This document shows, piece after piece, positions 5,245 through 13,496 of a stretch of DNA of 25,707 bases (the first letter of the stretch is position 1; each line of letters opens with the position of its first letter). The notes below the pieces were generated by a model. That model ran no database searches. It saw only the letters and a program-made list of their open reading frames with translations, and was not told the origin of the DNA. The DNA is taken from NCBI GenBank assembly GCA_029007475.1, contig JAQXHW010000059.1, positions 1-25,707 of the forward strand. The letters run 5' to 3'. Source of the stretch: Oscillospiraceae bacterium. Lineage in GTDB: Bacteria; Bacillota; Clostridia; Oscillospirales; Acutalibacteraceae. Made by a program: the position numbers and the translations under genes.

Positions 5245-7884
5245 ATGGACAAAGCTAATTACAACATCATTGATAGTGTAGAAAAGCTGGAAGCTACCCT
5301 AACTTTGATGAAGAAGCAACAACAGATTTTCGCATCCTACACTCAAGAACAGGTAGATAAAATTTTCCTTGCGGCTGCTTCCGCTGCCTGCAACGCAAGA
5401 ATCCCTCTTGCGAAGATGGCAGTTGCGGAAACAGGTATGGGTGTTGTCGAGGATAAGGTTATAAAAAACCATTACGCCTCAGAATATATTTATAACGCAT
5501 ACAAGGACACTAAGACCTGCGGAGTTATTGAGGAGGACAAGGCCTACGGAATCAAGAAAATTGCAGAGCCTATAGGAGTTATTGCTGCCGTTATCCCCAC
5601 AACTAACCCCACTTCAACAGCTATTTTCAAGTGTCTTTTAGCTCTAAAAACACGTAACGCAATCATTATATCTCCCCATCCCAGAGCAAAAGATTCCACT
5701 ATTGCCGCCGCAAAGCTGGTACTTGAAGCAGCAGTCGCAGCAGGTGCTCCGGAGGGTATTATAGATTGGATAGACGTTCCATCACTTGAGATGACAAACA
5801 CAGTCATGAAAGAGGCTGATATAATCCTTGCAACCGGCGGTCCCGGTATGGTTAAGGCTGCATACTCAAGCGGTAAGCCTGCCTTAGGTGTAGGCGCCGG
5901 CAATACACCCGCTATAATTGATGATACCGCCGATATTCTTTTAGCTGTAAACTCAATTATTCACTCCAAAACCTTTGACAACGGTATGATTTGCGCTTCC
6001 GAACAGTCAGTTATTGTTCTTGAAAAGGTATATGACAAAGTAAAAACTGAATTTTCTGAAAGAGGTTGTTATTTCCTCAACCCCGAGGAAACAGAAAAGG
6101 TTAGGAAAACAATTATCATCAACGGTGCCCTCAACGCAAAGATTGTAGGTCAAAAAGCCGCTGTAATTGCAGAGCTTTCAGGTGTTACCGTACCTGCTGA
6201 CACAAAAATTCTTATCGGCGAGGTTGAATCCGTAGAGCTTTCTGAGGAATTTGCTCACGAGAAGCTCTCCCCCGTTTTAGCTATGTATAAAGCAAGAGAT
6301 TTTGAGGACGCACTGAGCAAAGCTGAACAGCTTGTTGCTGACGGCGGATTTGGCCACACCTCCTCCATTTATCTAAACGAAATCACCGAAAGCGAAAAGC
6401 TCTCAGAGTTTTCCGCAAGAATGAAAACCTGTCGTATTCTCGTAAACACGCCCTCCTCACAGGGCGGTATCGGCGACCTTTACAACTTCAAGCTAGCACC
6501 TTCGCTTACCTTGGGCTGTGGCTCCTGGGGCGGTAACTCGGTATCCGAAAACGTAGGTGTTAAACATCTGCTCAACATTAAAACTGTGGCTGAAAGAAGG
6601 GAAAATATGCTTTGGTTCAGAACACCTGAGAAGATATATATCAAAAAAGGCTGCTTACCTGTTGCTCTTGATGAGCTCAAGAACGTTTTGGGTAAAAAGA
6701 GAGTATTCATTGTAACCGATCGCTTTCTCTATGAGAACGGCTACACAAAGCCCATCACCGATAAGCTGGATGAAATGGGTATTGCCCACACAACCTTCTT
6801 TGATGTAGAGCCCGACCCAACCTTAGCAAGCGCTAAGGCAGGAGCAATACAGATGCAGGCTTTTAAGCCTGATGCTATTATCGCTCTCGGCGGCGGCTCA
6901 GCCATGGATGCTGCTAAAATCATGTGGGTACTTTATGAACACCCCGAAGCAGACTTCATGGACATGGCAATGCGCTTTATCGACATTCGCAAAAGGGTTT
7001 ATACATTCCCGAAAATGGGCGAAAAAGCATACTTCATTGCTATTCCCACATCGGCAGGCACAGGCTCTGAGGTTACTCCCTTTGCTGTTATCACCGACGA
7101 AAAAACAGGTGTTAAATATCCTCTTGCCGACTACGAGCTTCTTCCCAAAATGGCAATTATTGATACAGATTTCCACATGTCAGCACCTAAGGGACTGACA
7201 GCAGCTTCAGGTATTGACGCTGTAACTCACGCTGTCGAGGCTTACGCTTCTATGCTTGCCACCGATTACACAGACAGCTTAGCTCTCGGCGCACTCAAGA
7301 CAATTTTCGAGTATCTTCCCAGAGCTTACGAAAACGGCAGCACAGATATTGAAGCAAGAGAAAAAATGGCAAACGCCGCTACAATGGCAGGCATGGCATT
7401 CGCAAATGCCTTTCTCGGAATCTGTCACTCTATGGCTCATAAATTAGGTGCTTTCCACCATTTACCCCACGGTATAGCAAATGCTCTTTTGATAGAAGAT
7501 GTTATTCGTTTCAATGCTGACGAGAAGCCTGTTAAAATGGGTACTTTCTCACAGTATGACCATCCTCACACTCTCCGCAGGTATGCAGAAATTGCCGAGC
7601 ACTTAGGAGTCAAGTGTGAGAATGACACCGAAAAAATGGAAGGACTTATTGCTCTTATCAACGAGTTAAAAGCAAAAGTCGGTATTAAAGATACTATAAG
7701 GGATTATGGCGTAAGCGAGGAAGTTTTCCTATCTAATCTTGACGAAATGGTAGAGCAAGCCTTTGACGACCAGTGCACAGGAGCAAACCCCAGATATCCC
7801 CTTATGAGCGAAATCAAAGATATGTACCTTAACGCCTACTACGGTAAGGACCGCAAGAGTACAAAGCCCGAAGCAACAAACTAA
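5245..7884 (+). CDS. adhE: Bifunctional acetaldehyde-CoA/alcohol dehydrogenase AdhE
   Basis: AdhE reduces acetyl-CoA to acetaldehyde and then to ethanol, oxidising two NADH, and assembles into helical filaments (spirosomes) in the cytoplasm. At 879 residues it is full length. The N-terminal aldehyde dehydrogenase half carries GAGNTPA and the catalytic C250 in MICASEQSVIV. The C-terminal iron-dependent alcohol dehydrogenase half carries the GGGSAMDAAK nucleotide motif and metal ligands D658, H662, H728 and H742, in the spacing of the E. coli enzyme. ATG at 5245 follows AAGGAGG. It is the first gene of the hydrogenase operon, controlled by a Rex operator and probably by the upstream LysR protein. 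Placing ethanol formation in one transcript with H2 formation and a putative H2 sensor suggests coordinated disposal of reducing power. Confidence 0.98.
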   Translation: MDKANYNIIDSVEKLEATLTLMKKQQQIFASYTQEQVDKIFLAAASAACNARIPLAKMAVAETGMGVVEDKVIKNHYASEYIYNAYKDTKTCGVIEEDKAYGIKKIAEPIGVIAAVIPTTNPTSTAIFKCLLALKTRNAIIISPHPRAKDSTIAAAKLVLEAAVAAGAPEGIIDWIDVPSLEMTNTVMKEADIILATGGPGMVKAAYSSGKPALGVGAGNTPAIIDDTADILLAVNSIIHSKTFDNGMICASEQSVIVLEKVYDKVKTEFSERGCYFLNPEETEKVRKTIIINGALNAKIVGQKAAVIAELSGVTVPADTKILIGEVESVELSEEFAHEKLSPVLAMYKARDFEDALSKAEQLVADGGFGHTSSIYLNEITESEKLSEFSARMKTCRILVNTPSSQGGIGDLYNFKLAPSLTLGCGSWGGNSVSENVGVKHLLNIKTVAERRENMLWFRTPEKIYIKKGCLPVALDELKNVLGKKRVFIVTDRFLYENGYTKPITDKLDEMGIAHTTFFDVEPDPTLASAKAGAIQMQAFKPDAIIALGGGSAMDAAKIMWVLYEHPEADFMDMAMRFIDIRKRVYTFPKMGEKAYFIAIPTSAGTGSEVTPFAVITDEKTGVKYPLADYELLPKMAIIDTDFHMSAPKGLTAASGIDAVTHAVEAYASMLATDYTDSLALGALKTIFEYLPRAYENGSTDIEAREKMANAATMAGMAFANAFLGICHSMAHKLGAFHHLPHGIANALLIEDVIRFNADEKPVKMGTFSQYDHPHTLRRYAEIAEHLGVKCENDTEKMEGLIALINELKAKVGIKDTIRDYGVSEEVFLSNLDEMVEQAFDDQCTGANPRYPLMSEIKDMYLNAYYGKDRKSTKPEATN

Positions 7885-7896
7885 GGAGGTAAAGTC

Positions 7897-8646
7897 ATGA
7901 ATTTAGACAGAATTATTGCCGTACGAAACACAAAAACCATTTACAGAGATTCATCTAAGTGCTATAAGGTTTTTAATAAAGACTACTCAAAAGCCGATGT
8001 TCTCAACGAGGCATTAAATCAAGCAAGAGTCGAACAGACAGGACTTGCCATTCCTAAAATCTTAGAGGCAACAATGATTGACGGCAAATGGGCAATCGTC
8101 TCGGAGTTTATAGAAGGCAAAACCTTAGCAACACTCATGGAAGAAAATCCCGATAAACATGACGAATATTTAGAGCTATTCGTAAATCTTCAGCTTGAGA
8201 TGCATTCAAAGACATGTCCCCTGCTTACCATGCTCAAGGAAAAAATGACAAGAAAAATATGTATGACTGACCTCTCGGCAACTGTAAGATACGACCTTCA
8301 CACAAGACTGAACTCCATGCCCAAACACACAAAGCTCTGTCATGGAGATTTCAATCCCTCTAACATTATCATCACCAATGACGGCACTCCCTATATACTC
8401 GACTGGTCTCATGCTACTCAGGGTAACGCCTCGGCAGACGTTGCAAGAACATACCTTCTCTTCTGCCTAAAAGGAGACAAAGAAACCGCAGAAAAGTATC
8501 TCAATCTTTTTTGTCAGAAAAGCGATACAGCCAGACAGTATGTTCAGCAGTGGATGCCCATTGTTGCAGCATCTCAGTCAGTAAAGGGAAATGAACAGGA
8601 GAGAGAATTTCTCCACACCTGGATTAACGTTGTTGATTACGAATAA
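7897..8646 (+). CDS. APH-fold (aminoglycoside phosphotransferase-like) kinase
   Basis: A 249-residue protein kinase-like phosphotransferase of the APH/choline-kinase superfamily. The catalytic loop HGDFNPSN is at 149-156 (catalytic D151, metal-binding N156) and the metal-binding ILDWS has D169, so it looks active. The N-terminal lobe includes a CYKVFNK segment that may supply the ATP-binding lysine. AAGGAGG precedes the ATG, 12 bases after the adhE stop. Members of this family phosphorylate small molecules or, less often, proteins; a gene at the matching position in the Ruminococcus albus hydrogenase unit was annotated as a serine/threonine kinase. Pairing with a SpoIIE-type phosphatase two to three genes downstream suggests a phosphorylation switch, but the substrate is unknown. 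Antibiotic resistance is not implied by this context. Confidence 0.85.
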   Translation: MNLDRIIAVRNTKTIYRDSSKCYKVFNKDYSKADVLNEALNQARVEQTGLAIPKILEATMIDGKWAIVSEFIEGKTLATLMEENPDKHDEYLELFVNLQLEMHSKTCPLLTMLKEKMTRKICMTDLSATVRYDLHTRLNSMPKHTKLCHGDFNPSNIIITNDGTPYILDWSHATQGNASADVARTYLLFCLKGDKETAEKYLNLFCQKSDTARQYVQQWMPIVAASQSVKGNEQEREFLHTWINVVDYE

Positions 8647-8657
8647 GGAGGACAAAT

Positions 8658-8903
8658 ATGAAAATCACCGTATGTATCGGCTCATCCTGCCATATTAAAG
8701 GTTCCCGTCAGGTTGTCGAAGAGCTCCAGCGTCTTATCAGCGAAAACAATGTAGGAGATAAGGTTGAATTGTCCGGCACATTTTGCATGGGCAGATGTCA
8801 GGAGGGCGTCTGCGTAACAGTAGAGGATAAGTTCTATTCGGTTAAGCCAGAAACTGTAAAGGAGTTTTTTGAGCAGAACGTGCTCAGCGGTCTTGATTTA
8901 TGA
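8658..8903 (+). CDS. Thioredoxin-like [2Fe-2S] ferredoxin, first copy
   Basis: An 81-residue protein of the NuoE/HydC-type thioredoxin-like [2Fe-2S] family. The four expected ligands are C6, C11, C43 and C47, in the pattern CIGSSC then FCMGRC; an additional C52 follows. It begins almost directly with the cluster motif, so it is a free-standing domain without the helical part found in NuoE subunits. The likely role is one-electron transfer to or from the hydrogenases encoded downstream. AAGGAGG lies six to seven bases before the ATG. Its stop overlaps the start of the second copy. Confidence 0.85.
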   Translation: MKITVCIGSSCHIKGSRQVVEELQRLISENNVGDKVELSGTFCMGRCQEGVCVTVEDKFYSVKPETVKEFFEQNVLSGLDL

Positions 8904-9157
8904 TTATACAAATTTGCGTTGGTTCATCATGTCACCTCAGAGGCTCTGAGGAAATTGTTAAGCTGTTCACAAAGGCTATTGAAAAATATAAGTTAGACTC
9001 AGAAGTTACCCTTGTGGGTAACTTCTGCGCCGCTAAATGTAACAGAATAGGTGTAACCGTTACTCTTGACGATGTAATCCACACCGGAGTAACACCCGAA
9101 AACTTTAATAGTTTTTTTGAAGAAAATGTTTTGAAGTCCTTAGGAAAGGTCGAATAA
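8900..9157 (+). CDS. Thioredoxin-like [2Fe-2S] ferredoxin, second copy
   Basis: An 85-residue paralogue of the preceding gene, overlapping it by four bases (ATGA), so the two are translationally coupled. It has the same ligand positions C6, C11, C43 and C47 (CVGSSCH, FCAAKC), but lacks the extra C52 of the first copy. The shared length and motif layout point to a tandem duplication followed by divergence. It is presumably an electron carrier or a separate subunit for the HydS-type protein immediately downstream. No partner can be proved from sequence. Confidence 0.85.
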   Translation: MIIQICVGSSCHLRGSEEIVKLFTKAIEKYKLDSEVTLVGNFCAAKCNRIGVTVTLDDVIHTGVTPENFNSFFEENVLKSLGKVE

Positions 9158-9163
9158 TATACA

Positions 9164-10837
9164 ATGGATTGCCTAACACTAAAAAAATCAAACTGCAAAA
9201 ACTGCTATAAATGTATAAGAAACTGTCCTGTTAAATCTATTAGATTTTCAGGTAATCAGGCATACATAATCGGAAACGAATGTATTCTCTGCGGTCAATG
9301 CTTCGTAGTATGTCCTCAGGATGCAAAGCAGATTGTTGATGAAACAGAAAAGACAAAAGTATTATTACAGAGCGGCGATAAGGTAATCGCCAGCCTTGCT
9401 CCGTCGTTTATTGCCAACTACAAAAACGTGGGCATTGATTCCATGAAAGAAGCCCTAAAAAAATTAGGCTTCTTTGATGTTGAGGAAACTGCAATCGGCG
9501 CAACAATCGTCAAACGAGAATACGACGAAATGGTAAGAAATGAAAAAAGCGACATTATCATAAGCTCATGCTGCCATTCCGTCAACCTGCTCATTCAGAA
9601 GCAGTTCCCGAAACTTATCCCTTATCTTGCAGATATACTTTCCCCCATGCAGGCTCACTGCAGAGATATCAAAGCAAGATATCCCGGAGCAAAGACTGTA
9701 TTCATCGGGCCCTGTGTAGCAAAAAAAGATGAGGCTCAGTACTACGAAAACATCGTAGACGCCACTCTCACCTTTGACGAGCTTACAGCCTGGCTGAAAG
9801 AGGAAAATATTGAGCTTGAAGAAAAAACAGAATACAAAGAGCACAGCAAGGCACGCTTTTTCCCTACAACCGGCGGTATCTTGAAAACAATGGAAAAGGA
9901 CAACCCCAATTACACCTACCTTGCAGTTGACGGAGTTGATAACTGCATTGCCGCACTAAAAGACATTGAAAGCGGCAAAGTACATAAATGCTTTATCGAA
10001 ATGTCTGCCTGTGTAGGAAGCTGTATCGGCGGTCCCGTAATGGAGAAACATCATCATTCGCCTTTGCAGGATTACCTGTCTGTTGCAAAATTCGCTGGAG
10101 AAAAGGACTTTGAAGTTGAATCTCCCGATAAAAAATACCTACTAAAGGAATTTACAAGTATTGAAAAGAAGCTGCAAAATCCCTCTGAGTCCGAACTTAA
10201 GGATATACTCCTTCAAATGGGTAAAACTAAGCCTTCGGATGAGCTGAACTGCGGCTCCTGCGGCTATAACACCTGCCGCGAAAAGGCTGTTGCTATCTAT
10301 CAGGGAAAAGCCGATGTTTCCATGTGTTTACCTTTCCTCAAGGATAAAGCCGAAAATTTCTCAGATACAGTCGCAAGAAACACTCCCAACGGCCTTATCG
10401 TTCTTAACGAACAGCTTGAAGTTCAGCAGATTAATCACGCGGCACAAAAAATAATGAACATAAGATACGCTACCGATATTTTGGGCGACCAGGTAGTAAG
10501 AATTCTTGACCCCGGTGATTTCATGAAAGTTCTCTCAACAGGCAGAGAAATCAGAGATAAGCGCGTCTACTTAGCCGAGTATCAAAGATACGTGGAAGAA
10601 ACCATTGTATATGACAAAGAATACAAGCTTCTTCTCTGTATTATGAGAGATATCACCGCCGAAGAAACAGAGCGAGAGAAAAAAGAGGATATCAGCCGTC
10701 AGACTATTGAAATAGCCGACAAGGTCGTGGACAAGCAAATGCGTATTGTTCAGGAGATTGCCTCTCTCTTAGGCGAAACAGCCGCAGAAACTAAAATAGC
10801 CCTAACGAAATTAAAGGAGTCCATCAGCGATGAATAA
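9164..10837 (+). CDS. hydS: HydS-type [FeFe] hydrogenase with PAS domain (putative H2 sensor)
   Basis: A 557-residue group C (sensory-type) [FeFe] hydrogenase. Domain order: two [4Fe-4S] ferredoxin motifs (C11/14/17/21 and C40/43/46/50); an H-cluster domain with C136-C137 in SSCCHS, C184 in IGPCVAKKDE, and C283 and C287 in EMSACVGSC; a further FeS motif C363/366/371/388 (CGSCGYNTC, PF04060-like); a PAS domain at about 395-500; and a short coiled helical tail. All four H-cluster ligands are present. Compared with catalytic enzymes, the proline after the CC pair is H138 and the methionine before the L3 Ala-Cys is S281. Such proteins are thought to sense H2 and signal through PAS. The ribosome site is weak: AGGAAAGG lies 14 bases before the ATG. 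The gene overlaps the phosphatase gene by 8 bases, so the phosphatase is its most likely output. Confidence 0.9.
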   Translation: MDCLTLKKSNCKNCYKCIRNCPVKSIRFSGNQAYIIGNECILCGQCFVVCPQDAKQIVDETEKTKVLLQSGDKVIASLAPSFIANYKNVGIDSMKEALKKLGFFDVEETAIGATIVKREYDEMVRNEKSDIIISSCCHSVNLLIQKQFPKLIPYLADILSPMQAHCRDIKARYPGAKTVFIGPCVAKKDEAQYYENIVDATLTFDELTAWLKEENIELEEKTEYKEHSKARFFPTTGGILKTMEKDNPNYTYLAVDGVDNCIAALKDIESGKVHKCFIEMSACVGSCIGGPVMEKHHHSPLQDYLSVAKFAGEKDFEVESPDKKYLLKEFTSIEKKLQNPSESELKDILLQMGKTKPSDELNCGSCGYNTCREKAVAIYQGKADVSMCLPFLKDKAENFSDTVARNTPNGLIVLNEQLEVQQINHAAQKIMNIRYATDILGDQVVRILDPGDFMKVLSTGREIRDKRVYLAEYQRYVEETIVYDKEYKLLLCIMRDITAEETEREKKEDISRQTIEIADKVVDKQMRIVQEIASLLGETAAETKIALTKLKESISDE

Positions 10838-12002
10838 TCTTTGTGCCGATATCGGTTACAAAAGTATAAACCACGAAGGTGAGCAACTCTGCGGAGACCA
10901 TGTAGATATTGTTGAGCAAAATGAAAACTCAACGGTTATCGTACTTGCAGACGGCTTAGGAAGCGGAGTAAAAGCAAGTATACTCTCTACTCTCACATCA
11001 AAAATAATTTCAACTATGATGGCAAGCGGCTTAAAGCTTGAGGACTGCGTCTCAACAATCGCCGCAACCTTGCCTATATGCTCCCAAAGAGGCGTTGCCT
11101 ACTCAACCTTCACTATTATTCACATTAAAGATAATGAGTACGCTGAGGTTATTCAGTACGACAATCCAAACGTAATCTTTATCAGAGACGGTGAAGTATC
11201 CGATTATCCTAAAAGCGAAGTGTATATCGGCAATAAGAGAATCCTAAAGTCCACGATTAAGCTGCAAGAGGAAGATATTTTTGTAGTCATGAGCGACGGT
11301 TGTCCTCACGCCGGAATTGGTATTGCCTATAACTTTGGCTGGAAGTGGGAGGATATTGCAGACTTCATGCAGACAATGGCAAGCGCAGGTTACTCTGCAA
11401 AGGTTTTAGCCACCATGTTAGTTGACCAATGCAACAAGGAATATGCCTACAAGCCCGGCGATGATGCCACCGCATGCGTAATTAAAATCCGAAAAAGAGA
11501 GCCTATGAATATACTTTTCGGACCTCCGAGAAACCCCGATGACTGCAATAGAATGATGTCGCTTTTTTTCGCCAAGGAAGGAAAGCACATTGTATGCGGA
11601 GGCACAACCTCATCTATTGTCTCGAATTATCTTAAGAAACCAATTAAAGCCAGCCTAAACTTCTCCGCAAGCGGACTTCCCCCCACGGCGGAAATCGAGG
11701 GCGTTGACTTGGTGACCGAGGGCGTTATAACGGTAAACAAGGTAATTGAATATGCTAAAGACGCTCTTGATAAAAACGAGCTTTATGATGAGTGGAGCGT
11801 AAACCGAGACGGTGCTTCAATGATATGCAGACTTCTCTTTGAAGAAGCAACCGATATTAATTTCTATGTTGGCAGAGCAGTAAACCCTGCCCACCAAAAC
11901 CCCGACCTGCCCATAAACTTCAACATTAAGATGAATCTTGTGGAAGAGCTTTCAAGCTGTCTTACTAAAATGGGCAAAAGAATAAAAGTAAGTTATTTTT
12001 AA
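10830..12002 (+). CDS. SpoIIE/PP2C-family protein phosphatase with C-terminal extension
   Basis: A 390-residue metal-dependent serine/threonine phosphatase. The PP2C/SpoIIE core spans about 1-225 with ADGLGSG (D41-G42), MSDGCPH (D156) and GDDATA (D211-D212), the aspartates that bind two metal ions. Residues from about 228 to 390 form a separate region I do not recognise, with a CGGTTSS motif and an NPAHQNPDLP segment. No membrane or sensor domain is present, so the sensor is probably the HydS protein, whose gene overlaps it by 8 bases (ATGAATAA); AAGGAG lies upstream inside hydS. SpoIIE-type phosphatases act on anti-sigma antagonists or phosphoproteins; here the target might be a product of the same operon or of the APH-like kinase. 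That link is inferred. Confidence 0.88.
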   Translation: MNNLCADIGYKSINHEGEQLCGDHVDIVEQNENSTVIVLADGLGSGVKASILSTLTSKIISTMMASGLKLEDCVSTIAATLPICSQRGVAYSTFTIIHIKDNEYAEVIQYDNPNVIFIRDGEVSDYPKSEVYIGNKRILKSTIKLQEEDIFVVMSDGCPHAGIGIAYNFGWKWEDIADFMQTMASAGYSAKVLATMLVDQCNKEYAYKPGDDATACVIKIRKREPMNILFGPPRNPDDCNRMMSLFFAKEGKHIVCGGTTSSIVSNYLKKPIKASLNFSASGLPPTAEIEGVDLVTEGVITVNKVIEYAKDALDKNELYDEWSVNRDGASMICRLLFEEATDINFYVGRAVNPAHQNPDLPINFNIKMNLVEELSSCLTKMGKRIKVSYF

Positions 12003-12014
12003 TGGAGTATTGCT

Positions 12015-13439
12015 ATGAGAAAATTTGACACAAAAGTACAACATCTAAAATATAAAGTTCTCAGAGAAGTTGCAAGACTTGCTTGGAAAGACGAGCTTTT
12101 GGAAAACATTCTTGAAATTCCGAAAACAATTGTCCCCGGCAACACCCCAACCATGCGTTGCTGCGTATATAAAGAGAGGGCAATCCTTACCGACAGAGTT
12201 AAAATCGCCATGGGCGGAGACGCCTCGAATCCAAACATAATCGAGGTAATCGAAACTGCCTGTGACGAATGCCCCATGGGTGGATATGATGTTACCAACT
12301 CCTGCCGCGGATGTCTTGCTCACCGCTGTGAGGATGTCTGCAAGCGCGGTGCGTTGTACTTCGACCACAATCACGTTGCACATATTGACAAAAGCAAATG
12401 CATCGACTGCGGTGCATGTGCAAAGGTATGTCCCTACGGTGCTATCGTCAACAGAAAACGTCCCTGTGAGAATGCCTGTAAAATCAAGGCAATCTATATG
12501 AAAGAAAACAAGGCCGCAGCTATTGACAACAACAAATGTATTCAATGCGGGGCCTGTGTATATCAGTGCCCCTTCGGTGCTATTACCGATAAATCCTATA
12601 TTCTCGATGTTATAGATATAATTAAAAAAAGTGACAATAATAAGAATTACAAGGTTTATGCAGTAGTTGCCCCCTCAATATCAAGCCAGTTCACCTACGC
12701 TAAGTTAGGTCAGGTTATATCCGGACTTAAAGCCTTAGGCTTTCATACGGTAGTTGAAGCCGCTTTGGGTGCTGATATGGTAGCTGATGCAGAATCAAGA
12801 GAGCTTGCCGAAAAAGGATTTTTAACAAGCTCCTGCTGTCCCGCTTTCGTAAGCTATATCGAAAAGTCTTTTCCGGATTTAGTACCCTTTGTTTCACACA
12901 ATCTCTCACCTATGGCTACAATAGCAAAGTATCTTAAAGATAAAGATGCAAGCTGCAAGGTTGTATTTATCGGTCCTTGTACCGCAAAGAAAGCGGAAGT
13001 ACAGAAGGAATCAGTAAAGCCTTACGTTGATATCGCTATGACCTTCGAGGAACTTCAGGCACTCTTCGACAGCAAAGACCTTGATATTACTACCCTACCG
13101 GAGGGATATCTTGACAATGCCTCTTACTTCGGCAGAATATTTGCACGCTGCGGCGGACTTTCAGATGCTGTTGCACAGGGACTCAAGGAACACGGAGAAG
13201 AAGACTTCGTGCTCAAAGCGATATCCTGTGACGGTATTGAGGAATGTAAGAAGGCGCTTATGAGAAAGAACAAAAATGTTCTCGACGCCAACTTTATTGA
13301 AGGTATGGCATGTGTCGGCGGTTGTATCGGCGGCGCAGGCTGTCTGACCCACGGAGAGAAAAACAAGGCTGAAGTTGACAAATACGGCAGAGAAGCCTTG
13401 GAAAAAACAATCACAGATGCCATTTCTTTACTAAAATGA
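12015..13439 (+). CDS. [FeFe] hydrogenase, group B (HydA2-like)
   Basis: A 474-residue catalytic [FeFe] hydrogenase that would make H2 from reduced ferredoxin. The N-terminal part has many cysteines for Fe-S clusters: C97/C100/C105/C109, C129/C132/C135/C139 and C175/C178/C181/C185, plus pairs at 83/86 and 151/155. The H-cluster domain carries SSCCPAF (C274, C275), IGPCTAKKAE (C322) and EGMACVGGCIGG (C433, C437), so all four ligands and the proton-transfer cysteine are present. The layout fits group B enzymes such as HydA2 of Ruminococcus albus. It starts 12 bases after the phosphatase stop, with GGAG upstream (ATGGAGTATTGCT). No maturase genes (hydE, hydF, hydG) are in the window. It is the last gene of the operon, and no terminator is obvious after it. 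Confidence 0.93.
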   Translation: MRKFDTKVQHLKYKVLREVARLAWKDELLENILEIPKTIVPGNTPTMRCCVYKERAILTDRVKIAMGGDASNPNIIEVIETACDECPMGGYDVTNSCRGCLAHRCEDVCKRGALYFDHNHVAHIDKSKCIDCGACAKVCPYGAIVNRKRPCENACKIKAIYMKENKAAAIDNNKCIQCGACVYQCPFGAITDKSYILDVIDIIKKSDNNKNYKVYAVVAPSISSQFTYAKLGQVISGLKALGFHTVVEAALGADMVADAESRELAEKGFLTSSCCPAFVSYIEKSFPDLVPFVSHNLSPMATIAKYLKDKDASCKVVFIGPCTAKKAEVQKESVKPYVDIAMTFEELQALFDSKDLDITTLPEGYLDNASYFGRIFARCGGLSDAVAQGLKEHGEEDFVLKAISCDGIEECKKALMRKNKNVLDANFIEGMACVGGCIGGAGCLTHGEKNKAEVDKYGREALEKTITDAISLLK

Positions 13440-13453
13440 TAATTTATTAACAA
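13436..13453. promoter_or_regulatory. Degenerate Rex-like site upstream of the lipoprotein gene
   Basis: ATGATAA-TTTA-TTAACAA matches the Rex consensus at 12 of 14 defined positions, with a perfect right half. It overlaps the hydrogenase stop codon and ends five bases before the -35 of the next promoter. AT-rich sequence makes chance matches fairly likely. Confidence 0.25.
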
Positions 13454-13458
13454 ACTCC

Positions 13459-13487
13459 TTTACTTTATAACATTCATATAGTATAAT
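13459..13487 (+). promoter_or_regulatory. Promoter of the lipoprotein gene
   Basis: TTTACT (-35, 4 of 6) at 13459-13464 and TATAAT at 13482-13487 are exactly 17 bp apart. Transcription should start near 13494, leaving a leader of about 50 bases that contains a GTAGGA-CAAAA-TCCTAC hairpin and a GAAAGAGAG ribosome site. Confidence 0.6.
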
Positions 13488-13496
13488 CTTTGTTGA

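Noticed and set aside
7897..8646. Aminoglycoside resistance gene
   Set aside because: Only the general APH fold is shared; the gene is embedded in a metabolic operon with no sign of mobility.
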